In this document: one piece after another, positions 34,602 through 42,439 of the stretch
Layout: the number at the start of each line of letters is the position of its first letter
Numbering within the stretch: position 1 is the first letter of the stretch
Program-made: the position numbers and the translations under genes
Notes under the pieces: model-generated
Seen by the model: the letters and a program-made list of their open reading frames with translations, nothing else
What the model was told of the DNA's origin: nothing
Databases searched by the model: none
NCBI GenBank assembly: GCA_947455025.1
Contig: CANGLU010000016.1
Coordinates: 1 to 50,299, forward strand
Origin: Hyphomicrobiales bacterium
GTDB taxonomy: Bacteria > Pseudomonadota > Alphaproteobacteria > Rhizobiales > Beijerinckiaceae
Reading direction: 5' to 3'
DNA length: 50,299 nucleotides

Positions 34602-34932
34602 AGTGAATTCTCCATCTCTGTTTGTGGAACGCATCTACTTAAATAATAAAGCGGATGTGCCGACTCTCGCCCTCTGTTTGACCTTCCAGAGCAAGAACCC
34701 GGACTTTTTATACCATTAAAGACAAGTATGACAATCAGATGTCACATTGATTATGACACTATAATTGGTGATTATGCAGGAAAAACAAATTATAGAATAA
34801 AACGTCTTAGAATCATGAATAATTAAAATATATTTCTCAACTATTCGCTGCAATCAGGTAAAAATTTGTCCAAATCAGTCGTACAGATTTTTATTTGAAC
34901 CAAACAACATGCCTTAACTGGCTCCATTAGAT
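34602..34932. promoter_or_regulatory. AT-rich intergenic control region upstream of the binding-protein gene, with TGACA/TGTCA repeats
   Basis: This is the longest gene-free stretch of the window and is clearly richer in A and T than its surroundings. It contains three alternating half-sites, TGACA (34729-34733), TGTCA (34740-34744) and TGACA (34754-34758), a likely binding site for a dimeric regulator. A perfect minus-strand TATAAT lies at 34789-34794, but I find no good -35 box at the right distance. No riboswitch or small gene was recognised. It marks the break between the four-gene MocR operon and the transporter genes, which therefore probably have their own promoter. Confidence 0.5.
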
Positions 34933-37257
34933 TTAATGCTCTGGAACAAGTGAAATATGTTTAATCACGTGTTCCTTTATGGATTTTAGACTGTAAAGCA
35001 TTGGTACATAATCGCCTTTTGCCCAAATGGGTGCAAGATTCGCAAAATGCAGAGATCGCGGATCACCGGATTGGCCGGGTGCATTAATCCACAGGCTGGC
35101 GTCCCAATCCCCTACATCCATCACAATTCGTACGGATGCGCCCTGCGTTGTCCGAAAATCCGATGCGCGATAACCCGTATGCATCGGGCTAGATCCGCTC
35201 CCTCCGTGTGGAAAGGGGCCAACCGTCCAGGCTTCGGCAGCTTTGGCAACTGATGAAATGCCATGTTCAAAGGCGGCATGGTGGATATCCCCCCAATGCC
35301 ACTCGGCGGGATCATCGCCCAACCGAGTTTGGCAATCGAGGAAGGTATCCTTCAACGTCTCGGCCAACAAGATGTTTCGAGCCTTAACCGGCTCGGTCCC
35401 TAACCGTTGATCAGGATGCTCGAGGGCGCGGAGGAGCGATTCAATATCCCCTGCGCCAACCAGCAGGCGAACATTTTCATCGGGAACTAACTGACATAAT
35501 AATGCCGGTCTCAAGTACTGGGTCCACCAAATCTCGACTAGAGCGGCCGCGGCGCTGTCTTTTTCAAGCGCTCCCCCCCAATTTTGCAAAAGCCCCACTG
35601 CCGGGCCATCCGGGCAGGCCTGTTGGGCCAAATGAGCCAATCGACGTGCCGGGATGGAGACAGGATCATTTTGTAATGCGCAGCAATCGTCCAACGAGAT
35701 CTTTTGTTTTCCGCTCAAGACTTCGTTGATCCGGTCGGCCCGTGCCCGGTCCACCCATTCATAGCCGATGGGGTGCGGATAACTGTCGGGCAAATTCATT
35801 TCATTGGCGGTTGCAAAGAAGCCTTTGGCCGGACGTACGACGCGGGGCAATGCCTCGTTGTCTAAAAGACCCTGCCATTCATAGGTACCGTCGCCGGGAA
35901 CCGGTAATAAGCCATCCCAATTTTTGCGGATCGGCGCAAAGCCCACTGGAGCCCACGCGGTATCTCCCGAGGTATCGGCATAAACAAGATTAACGGAAGG
36001 CACGCCCCATCCCCGTACCGCCTCTCGAAAGTCCGTGAGAGTGGTCGTTCGCATCGAGGCTATGCTTTTTAGATAGGGCGCCGCGCCGGGCTCAAACCAT
36101 ACGGAACGCACGGCGTAAGCCCGATTGTGTACTTTATCCTGTAAAAGGATGGGGCCGTGATGCGAAAAATGCTGTGTTAAAATCTGATCCGGCGCATTTC
36201 TTACGCGGAATGTTTCGTTCACAATCCGCATCGCTCGCCATTCACCCTGCCAGCGATAATTCAATGCGTTGTCGGGATCGGTGTCCAACACATACAGGTC
36301 TTCCTGATCCGTATAGAAAATCGTCAGTCCGAAAGCCGACGTACCATTATGACCGATTGAAATACCGGGGATGACAGGCTCTCCCGCTCCAATCGCGTCA
36401 AAGCCGGGTGCTGTTAAATGTACGAGATAGCGAAGGCCAGGCAATCCATGCGCGCGGTGCGGATCATTGGCGAGAATGGGCCTGCCGGTCGTGGATCGTT
36501 CACCCGATACAACCCAATTATTGGATCCCGTCGCTGAAATCTCTTCGATAACTTCGCCAAGATCTGTAATCTTTGTCCAGTTCCAAGCCTCTTCAAGCTT
36601 GGCGTTGAGGCGGGCTTCCGAAAACGTAACCCCTGCAATCCCGAGCTTGAAAAGTGTAGCAATATCGATCGGGATTGATCCTAAATCCAAACCCGGAATG
36701 TGCCCCGGAACATGTTCGGGCTCCAGCGGGCGTCTTATCTCATCGGTTGCCTGATCTGCCTCGGTCAAAATGCGAGCGCGTAACAGTTCCGACAAAACAT
36801 TTCGACAAAGCCCATGGCTTCTAATGCGGGCGACATCTTCCGCTTTCCAACGTGAGGGCTTTGTGCCCATAAGGGTAAATTCCGGAGGAAGGAGAGTGTG
36901 GTCCTTTTCGGTTCGCTCAAGGTAGCAATTAATGCCATTGACGAAGGAGGTGCAAATTTGCTCAGCATCGGGGCAATAAGAATCCCATTCAGCCTGCATA
37001 TCGCCATGGTATAAAAAGAGCCGCGACGCATAGTCTTGTGCCAAATAGCCCGGTCCAAAATCAGCGGCCAGCAATCCTAGGCCGCGCTTCCGCCATAGAT
37101 CAATCTGCCACAGCCGATCACGCGCGGCGTTGAATCCTTGCAGAAAAAAGAGATCGTCGAGATTGCTTGCCCGCAAATGCGGTATTCCCCATCGGTCGAT
37201 GAGAATTTCTGCGTCCGCGCTAAGACCTTTAACCTGCCAGGTTTCGTATTCGCTCAC
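34933..37257 (-). CDS. Penicillin-acylase-family N-terminal-nucleophile amidohydrolase, apparently cytoplasmic
   Basis: The 774-aa precursor belongs to the Ntn-hydrolase family that includes penicillin G acylase, cephalosporin acylase and quorum-quenching acylases. These self-cleave to alpha and beta chains and hydrolyse amide bonds. The alpha-chain opening with DRWGIPHLRA (residues 21-30) starts almost at once, so there is no signal peptide; most relatives are exported. The predicted nucleophile is Ser245 in ATGSNNW, and the oxyanion region ILANDPH follows, as in active enzymes. It is the last gene of the tight mocR-ackA-ureohydrolase-acylase operon (GTG start, 3 bases after the ureohydrolase stop). 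A substrate such as an N-acylated amine or guanidino compound is inferred from context only. Confidence 0.85.
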   Translation of the reverse strand: MSEYETWQVKGLSADAEILIDRWGIPHLRASNLDDLFFLQGFNAARDRLWQIDLWRKRGLGLLAADFGPGYLAQDYASRLFLYHGDMQAEWDSYCPDAEQICTSFVNGINCYLERTEKDHTLLPPEFTLMGTKPSRWKAEDVARIRSHGLCRNVLSELLRARILTEADQATDEIRRPLEPEHVPGHIPGLDLGSIPIDIATLFKLGIAGVTFSEARLNAKLEEAWNWTKITDLGEVIEEISATGSNNWVVSGERSTTGRPILANDPHRAHGLPGLRYLVHLTAPGFDAIGAGEPVIPGISIGHNGTSAFGLTIFYTDQEDLYVLDTDPDNALNYRWQGEWRAMRIVNETFRVRNAPDQILTQHFSHHGPILLQDKVHNRAYAVRSVWFEPGAAPYLKSIASMRTTTLTDFREAVRGWGVPSVNLVYADTSGDTAWAPVGFAPIRKNWDGLLPVPGDGTYEWQGLLDNEALPRVVRPAKGFFATANEMNLPDSYPHPIGYEWVDRARADRINEVLSGKQKISLDDCCALQNDPVSIPARRLAHLAQQACPDGPAVGLLQNWGGALEKDSAAAALVEIWWTQYLRPALLCQLVPDENVRLLVGAGDIESLLRALEHPDQRLGTEPVKARNILLAETLKDTFLDCQTRLGDDPAEWHWGDIHHAAFEHGISSVAKAAEAWTVGPFPHGGSGSSPMHTGYRASDFRTTQGASVRIVMDVGDWDASLWINAPGQSGDPRSLHFANLAPIWAKGDYVPMLYSLKSIKEHVIKHISLVPEH

Positions 37258-37260
37258 GCA

Positions 37261-38232
37261 TCAACCTTTTCGTTTCTGCCGTGCCGTTGCCAGCACACAT
37301 AAAATCTCGAACAATATATTGGCACCATTCATGGATGTAATCGTACCATTGTCAAAAGGCGGTGACACTTCAACAAGATCACCACCGATAAAATTGATAC
37401 CGTCCAACGACCGGATCATCCGCTGAGCTTCAATCATTGTAAGCCCGCCTGATTCCGGCGTTCCTGTACCCGGTGCAAAGACAGGATCAAGACTATCAAT
37501 ATCGAAAGAGAGATAGGTCTTGCCATCACCAACAACACGGCGCGCTTCCTCCGCGGCCCAAGCCCACCCTTTGTCCGTCAATTCTTCCATATAGACGACG
37601 CGCATGCCGCTATCATGGCTGAATTTCCACATGTCCTTGTGATTAATTGAACCGCGAATACCAATTTGAATCACGCGCTTCGGATCAAGCAGCCCCTCCT
37701 CAACGGCACGCGAAAAGGGCGCGCCATGATGAAATTTTGAACCCAGATAATCATCGCCCGTGTCACAATGCGCATCAATATGCACCATGCCCACCGGGCC
37801 ATCTTTTGCAATCGCACGCAAGATCGGCAAAGAAATAGAATGGTCGCCACCAACCGCTAAAGTAGTGGTGCCAGCCGCTTTCACTTTGGCAAAAAAATCT
37901 TCGATTTCTCTATGTGCGGAAATCAATTCATATGGCGCTTCAAAAAACGCGTCACCGCAATCGGCAATATTGACGAGATCGAAGGGCGAAATACCCGTGG
38001 CTTGATTAACCCGACGCACAAGGGTTGTTTGCTCGCGAACGGCGCGCGGACCGTGCCGTGTCCCGGTGCGGTTTGTAACGCCGCCGTCAAAGGGCACACC
38101 GATCACACCGATATCAACGCCATCGGCGATATCCACCAGAGGTCGACGAAAAAAGGTTGCTACACCGGAATAGCGTGGGCGCAATTGTGGCTCGGACATT
38201 TCCGGATAACGTTTGAGATCCTTAATCGTCAT
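37261..38232 (-). CDS. Agmatinase-family ureohydrolase
   Basis: The 323-aa enzyme belongs to the arginase/agmatinase superfamily, which hydrolyses guanidino groups to urea and an amine with two Mn ions. All metal ligands are present: His131 in GGDHS, Asp153, His155 and Asp157 in DAHCDT, and Asp244 and Asp246 in FDIDSLDP. Agmatine, 4-guanidinobutyrate and 3-guanidinopropionate hydrolases share these residues, so the substrate is open. Neighbouring genes for an omega-amino acid aminotransferase and a GabR-like MocR regulator favour a guanidino acid or an amine that becomes an omega-amino acid. It lies 7 bases after ackA and 3 bases before the acylase gene. Confidence 0.88.
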   Translation of the reverse strand: MTIKDLKRYPEMSEPQLRPRYSGVATFFRRPLVDIADGVDIGVIGVPFDGGVTNRTGTRHGPRAVREQTTLVRRVNQATGISPFDLVNIADCGDAFFEAPYELISAHREIEDFFAKVKAAGTTTLAVGGDHSISLPILRAIAKDGPVGMVHIDAHCDTGDDYLGSKFHHGAPFSRAVEEGLLDPKRVIQIGIRGSINHKDMWKFSHDSGMRVVYMEELTDKGWAWAAEEARRVVGDGKTYLSFDIDSLDPVFAPGTGTPESGGLTMIEAQRMIRSLDGINFIGGDLVEVSPPFDNGTITSMNGANILFEILCVLATARQKRKG

Positions 38233-38239
38233 TTCATCC

Positions 38240-39433
38240 TCACTTGTGATCGCGGTCGATTAGCACCGCCGTTTCCCGGGCAATCATTACTTCTTCATTC
38301 GTCGGCACCACCAAGGCAACGGGCCCCATTGCGGTGCTAATTTTTCTATTCTTCGCATTATTGGCCGTTTCGTCGAGAGAAAAGCCAGCGAATTCTAGAC
38401 CTTTTATAACATCGGCCCGCAGTTCGGGATCGTTTTCGCCAATGCCGGCCGTAAAGACCAAAGCATCGATCCCGCCCATCACAGCAATCATAGCCCCCGC
38501 TTCCCGAACAATGCGGTAGGTAAACATATCAATTGCCTCACGGGCGCTGCGATTGTTGCCTGCCGCTTCGCGCAGTGTTCTCATATCATTTGATAAACCA
38601 GAAACGCCAAGCAGGCCTGATTTCTGATACAACATGGCCTCGACATCATCCGCGGTCATCTTTTGATCGCGCATCAAATAAAAAATGACAGCTGGATCAA
38701 TGGATCCCGTTCGGGTTCCCATCATCAATCCGTCCAGCGCCGAAAAACCCATTGTCGTTGCAATGCTTTGCCCGCCTCGCATCGCACACAGGCTAGCCCC
38801 ATTGCCAAGATGCGCGACGAGCACGCGCCCTTTGGCAAGGCCCGCATTTTGTCTAGCCAATTCATTGGCAATATAGCTGTAAGATAAGCCGTGAAAGCCG
38901 TAACGTTTCACCCCTAATGCCGTTATCGCGCGGGGCAGGGCAAATTGCCGGCCAATATCGGGAATGGTCGCATGAAAGGCCGTATCAAAGCAGGCCATTT
39001 GCGGCAGTGCAGGCGCCAATTCGTTCAAGCTGTCGATAGCAGCCAAATTATGCGGCTGGTGCAGAGGCGCAAGTGGAACGAGGGTGCGAAGCGCTGCAAT
39101 CGTTTGCGCATCCAGTCGAACCGGTTGGATAAAATCAGCACCACCATGAACCACGCGATGACCCGCCGCCGTCAACGACGCTAATCCATAATTTTGATCA
39201 ATCCATGTTAGAATATGCGATACGGCCTCTTTATGGTTCGAGGCCATGCCATTTGAAATCGTAATTTCTTTGTTAGCTAGGCCATCAAACCGTTTAACGC
39301 TCCACCGTGACACTTGCCCGATACCATCAAACGCACCGCGTGCTAGATCCTGCTCTTCGCCTTCTTTTCCTATGCCAATCAGAGCAAATTTGACGCTGGA
39401 TGAGCCTGCATTAAGGACGAGAATAATCTTCAT
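38240..39433 (-). CDS. ackA: Acetate kinase
   Basis: AckA interconverts acetate plus ATP and acetyl phosphate plus ADP. The 397-aa protein has the family signatures LNAGSSSVKF at the N-terminus, RVVHGG near 90, AFHATIP and GFHGLSY near 165-185, GNGASLCA and TAGIGEN near 325. No phosphotransacetylase gene is in the window. Its place as second gene of a MocR-led catabolic operon is unusual and suggests it handles acetate or acetyl phosphate made by a pathway encoded here. Candidate sources are deacylation by the acylase or phosphonoacetate hydrolysis by PhnA (both inferred). Confidence 0.93.
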   Translation of the reverse strand: MKIILVLNAGSSSVKFALIGIGKEGEEQDLARGAFDGIGQVSRWSVKRFDGLANKEITISNGMASNHKEAVSHILTWIDQNYGLASLTAAGHRVVHGGADFIQPVRLDAQTIAALRTLVPLAPLHQPHNLAAIDSLNELAPALPQMACFDTAFHATIPDIGRQFALPRAITALGVKRYGFHGLSYSYIANELARQNAGLAKGRVLVAHLGNGASLCAMRGGQSIATTMGFSALDGLMMGTRTGSIDPAVIFYLMRDQKMTADDVEAMLYQKSGLLGVSGLSNDMRTLREAAGNNRSAREAIDMFTYRIVREAGAMIAVMGGIDALVFTAGIGENDPELRADVIKGLEFAGFSLDETANNAKNRKISTAMGPVALVVPTNEEVMIARETAVLIDRDHK

Positions 39434-39436
39434 GGA

Positions 39437-40978
39437 CTAAGCCTTTAATTCGCGCCATGCAGCGGCTAAGGCTGAAATACCCGGCTCGATCCGTTCCGCG
39501 GGTATAGATGAAAATCCTAGACGAATAAAATTCTGCGGCGGCTCATCGTTCTTGAAAAAGATATCACCTGTTTCAATCAAAACACCCTTATTTTGAGCGG
39601 CTTTTGCAAGGTCGCGCCCGTTTAAATCATCCGGTCCTTTCAACCAGCAACTTGAAACACCTTGCCCCAGGAAAAATTCAAATTCTGGCAAATGTTTATT
39701 GAGCGCCAAATCCAACTGACTGGCGCGGGTACCAAGGGATGATCCAAGCCTGCGGATATGGGCCTTATAGTGACCAAGCCCCATAAACAACGCCGCCGCT
39801 CTTTGATTGTTGGATGGCGGATGCCGCAACATCAAACGCCGCAAAGCGCGTAATTCGCGCACAACTTCAGCGGGCGCAATAATATAGCCAAGCCTGAGGC
39901 CGGGGGCCAAAACTTTGGAAAGACTGCCGACATAGAGCACGCGGCCGGATTGATCGAAACTCTTTAACGAAGGCGTTTCGCGGGCGTTCGCCAAGAACTC
40001 CGTTTCATAATCATCTTCGATAATGACAATATCGCGCTTAGCTGCAACATCGAGCAATTTTTTGCGCCGCTCGACAGGCATTGTGACGGTAGTCGGACAT
40101 TGATGGCCGGGTGTTACATAGAGGTAATCACATTGATCAAGACCTTCGGAAATCTTGAGGCCATCTTCATCAATGGGTAGCCCGATAACATGGTCGGTCA
40201 TAATCGAAAAAATATTGCGTGCATCGGGATAGCCGGGATCTTCGACGCCGACGCGCGAGTCTTTGTTCATCAAAAGTCGGGCCAGCAGGTAAAGGGCTTG
40301 TTGGGCACCAATGGTGACAATGATTTCATCCGGATTTGCCCATATTCCACGGCGGGGTAAAACATGAAGCCGCAACTGATCAATCAATTCCGGATCATCG
40401 CCATCCACCAAATCGCGCGCCCAGTTATGGATCTCAAGAACACTGAGGGCTCCGCGCGCGCATTCACGCCAATCATTGGTCGGAAATAACCCCGGATCAA
40501 ATTGGCCATAGAGAAACGGATAGGGATAGCTCAACCATTCTTTGGTTTTCGTAATATTACGCCGCGTCGAAGGTTGCATCGTGAACCGGCTAGCCCATTG
40601 CGGGCTGTTGGGCCCGTCTGTCGCGATTGGTCGTGGTGCCCGCTCACTTGGCTCGGATGGCGATGCGCTGCGTACAAAATACCCGCTCCGCTCGCGCGAT
40701 TCTAAAAATCCCTCATCGACCAATTGCTGATAGGCCAGAACAACCGTGTTGCGCGCCACGCCGAGGATTGCTGCAAGATCGCGGCTGGAAGGCATGCGGG
40801 CGGCTGCCGGAAGCCGTCGTTCTTCAATGGCAGCCACAATCATTTGGCGAATTTGAACCTGAAGCGAGCGGCCGCTATGCGAAAATTTCTGGAACAGCGA
40901 ATCCCATATCACCGTCTCATCCACCCCCGATGGGATTGACAGTTCCGTCCGTAAGGGGTGAGGGATACCGTGTTCCAA
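39437..40978 (-). CDS. MocR-family (GntR-aminotransferase) transcriptional regulator
   Basis: MocR regulators join a GntR-type winged helix to a fold-type I aminotransferase-like domain that binds PLP; GabR and TauR are examples. Here the HTH spans about residues 35-105 (MPSSRDLAAILGVARNTVVLAYQQL). The aminotransferase domain (about 140-510) has its PLP lysine in GSLSKVLAPGLRLGY. The start is uncertain: TTG 40978 with AGAAGG upstream, or GTG 40927. It is the first gene of the four-gene operon and diverges from the aminotransferase gene, the usual MocR layout. The effector could be GABA, beta-alanine, taurine or a related amine. Confidence 0.88.
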   Translation of the reverse strand: MEHGIPHPLRTELSIPSGVDETVIWDSLFQKFSHSGRSLQVQIRQMIVAAIEERRLPAAARMPSSRDLAAILGVARNTVVLAYQQLVDEGFLESRERSGYFVRSASPSEPSERAPRPIATDGPNSPQWASRFTMQPSTRRNITKTKEWLSYPYPFLYGQFDPGLFPTNDWRECARGALSVLEIHNWARDLVDGDDPELIDQLRLHVLPRRGIWANPDEIIVTIGAQQALYLLARLLMNKDSRVGVEDPGYPDARNIFSIMTDHVIGLPIDEDGLKISEGLDQCDYLYVTPGHQCPTTVTMPVERRKKLLDVAAKRDIVIIEDDYETEFLANARETPSLKSFDQSGRVLYVGSLSKVLAPGLRLGYIIAPAEVVRELRALRRLMLRHPPSNNQRAAALFMGLGHYKAHIRRLGSSLGTRASQLDLALNKHLPEFEFFLGQGVSSCWLKGPDDLNGRDLAKAAQNKGVLIETGDIFFKNDEPPQNFIRLGFSSIPAERIEPGISALAAAWRELKA

Positions 40979-41003
40979 GAGAATTTGACCTTCTGGCTCT
41001 ATG

Positions 41004-41039
41004 ATTCTGGATCCATTTATCCAATCTGGTCCAATCTGG
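41004..41039. promoter_or_regulatory. Tandem CCAATCTGG direct repeats, candidate MocR operator
   Basis: CCAATCTGG occurs at 41021-41029 and again at 41031-41039, one helical turn apart. A related ATTCTGGATCC sits at 41004-41014. The repeats lie between the divergent MocR gene and the aminotransferase gene, 33 bases upstream of the latter's ATG. Direct-repeat operators are known for MocR proteins such as GabR, so this is a good candidate operator; binding is inferred. Confidence 0.6.
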
Positions 41040-41071
41040 CAGAAGTTCCGGCCTTTGAAAAGGATAACGTT

Positions 41072-42385
41072 ATGGCTTCATCCGCATCGCCTTCTATGGA
41101 AAATCACTGGATGCCGTTTTCGGCTAACCGGGATTTTAAGCAGGATCCAAAGATGTTCTCGCGCGCCGAGGGCGTGTGGTATTATGATCGTGAAGGCAAG
41201 AAGATACTCGACGGATCATCCGGTCTGTTCACCACGCCGGCCGGCCATAGCCGCCGTGAGATTGCCGAAGCAGTCTATAAGCAGCTCTCCGAGCTCGATT
41301 TTACCCCAAGCTTCCTGCGCAGCCACGATAAGAGCTTTGAGCTTTCCACCAAAATTGCGGCTTTCATGCCGGAAGGCCTCGACAAGATCTTTTTCGTCAA
41401 TTCAGGCTCCGAGGCTGTCGATACCGCGATGAAAATGGCACTGAATTATCACCGCATCCGCGGCCAAGGTAATCGGCAAATGTTTGTTTCGCGCGAGCGT
41501 GCGTATCACGGCGTTAATTTCGGTGGCGTGGCGCTCTCCGGCATGGTCAATAACCGCCGCGCTTTCGGTAGCGCGCTGCCAAGCGCCGTCCATATGCGCC
41601 ACACGCATATTCCTGAGAACAAGTTTCAGGTAGGCGAAGGCGAACACGGCGCCGATTTGGCCGAAGATTTGGCCCGCATCATCGCCAATTACGGCGGCGA
41701 GAATATCGCAGCCGTCTTTGTCGAACCGATTGCCGGTTCAACCGGAACGCTTGTTCCACCCAAAGGCTATTTGAAGCGCTTGCGTGAATTGTGCACCCAA
41801 CACGGTATTTTGTTGGTGTTTGACGAGGTTATTACGGGCTTCGGGCGTACGGGTCGTTCATTCGCTACCCATAGCTTCAATGTGAAACCGGATCTCATCA
41901 CCATGGCTAAAGCCATTACCAATGGCGCGCAGCCTATGGCAGCCGTTGCCGCTAGCCGCGAGATTCACGACACGATCGTGAACGCAGCGCCCGAGAATGT
42001 GACCGAGTTCTTCCATGGTTACACTTGGTCGGCCCATCCGGCTGCTTGTGCGGCGTCGCTCGCAACGTTGAAAATCTACGAAGACGAGCGCCTCTTTGAA
42101 CGTGCCGCCCAAATGTCGGCTTACTTCCTTGAGGGATTGTTCTCGCTGAAGGACCTTCCCGTCGTTACCGATATTCGCGGTTACGGCATGATGGGTGGCG
42201 TTGATGTAGCCCCTATGGGTGGTCCAGGCGCGCGCGGCTATCAATGGCAGAAGCGGATGTTTGAGTCTGGCCTGCACATCAAAACAACGGGCGATGCCGC
42301 CGTTGTTGCTCCACCTTTCGTTATGGAAACAGCCCATATCGACCAGATGATCGATATTATGCGCACAACGCTGAAAGCGTTTTAA
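41072..42385 (+). CDS. Omega-amino acid--pyruvate aminotransferase (beta-alanine:pyruvate type, class III)
   Basis: The 437-aa class III PLP aminotransferase is of the BauA type: it opens with NHWMPFSANRDFK, carries NSGSEAVDTA near 105-114, RAYHGVNFGG, the LLVFDEVITGFGRTG cofactor motif, and Lys280 in MAKAITNGAQPM. Such enzymes transfer the amino group of beta-alanine, GABA-like acids or amines to pyruvate. The ATG at 41072 follows AAAAGG; a longer reading from 40958 would overlap the MocR gene. The candidate MocR operator lies just upstream, and a strong terminator follows. It would take the amine released by the neighbouring ureohydrolase, if that pathway is real. Taurine:pyruvate aminotransferase is an alternative call. 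Confidence 0.85.
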   Translation: MASSASPSMENHWMPFSANRDFKQDPKMFSRAEGVWYYDREGKKILDGSSGLFTTPAGHSRREIAEAVYKQLSELDFTPSFLRSHDKSFELSTKIAAFMPEGLDKIFFVNSGSEAVDTAMKMALNYHRIRGQGNRQMFVSRERAYHGVNFGGVALSGMVNNRRAFGSALPSAVHMRHTHIPENKFQVGEGEHGADLAEDLARIIANYGGENIAAVFVEPIAGSTGTLVPPKGYLKRLRELCTQHGILLVFDEVITGFGRTGRSFATHSFNVKPDLITMAKAITNGAQPMAAVAASREIHDTIVNAAPENVTEFFHGYTWSAHPAACAASLATLKIYEDERLFERAAQMSAYFLEGLFSLKDLPVVTDIRGYGMMGGVDVAPMGGPGARGYQWQKRMFESGLHIKTTGDAAVVAPPFVMETAHIDQMIDIMRTTLKAF

Positions 42386-42400
42386 TTCACACGCATTTAA

Positions 42401-42436
42401 AAAGCCCCGGGAGCGTTGGCTGCCCGGGGCTTTTTT
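42401..42436. terminator. Bidirectional terminator between the aminotransferase gene and phnY
   Basis: An 11-bp GC-rich stem (AAAGCCCCGGG at 42401-42411 with CCCGGGGCTTT at 42423-42433) closes an 11-base loop and ends in T6 on the right. The A residues on the left let it also stop the convergent phn transcript, whose last gene ends 4 bases beyond. Confidence 0.92.
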
Positions 42437-42439
42437 ATT

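Noticed and set aside
34602-34932. A guanidine riboswitch in the transporter leader
   Set aside because: No ACGR-type hairpins or other guanidine-riboswitch core elements could be seen on either strand.
38240-42385. Taurine degradation (TauR-like regulator, taurine aminotransferase, acetate kinase)
   Set aside because: The regulator, aminotransferase and AckA fit, but there is no sulfoacetaldehyde acetyltransferase (xsc), pta or taurine transporter here, and the ureohydrolase and acylase do not fit. Kept only as an alternative.
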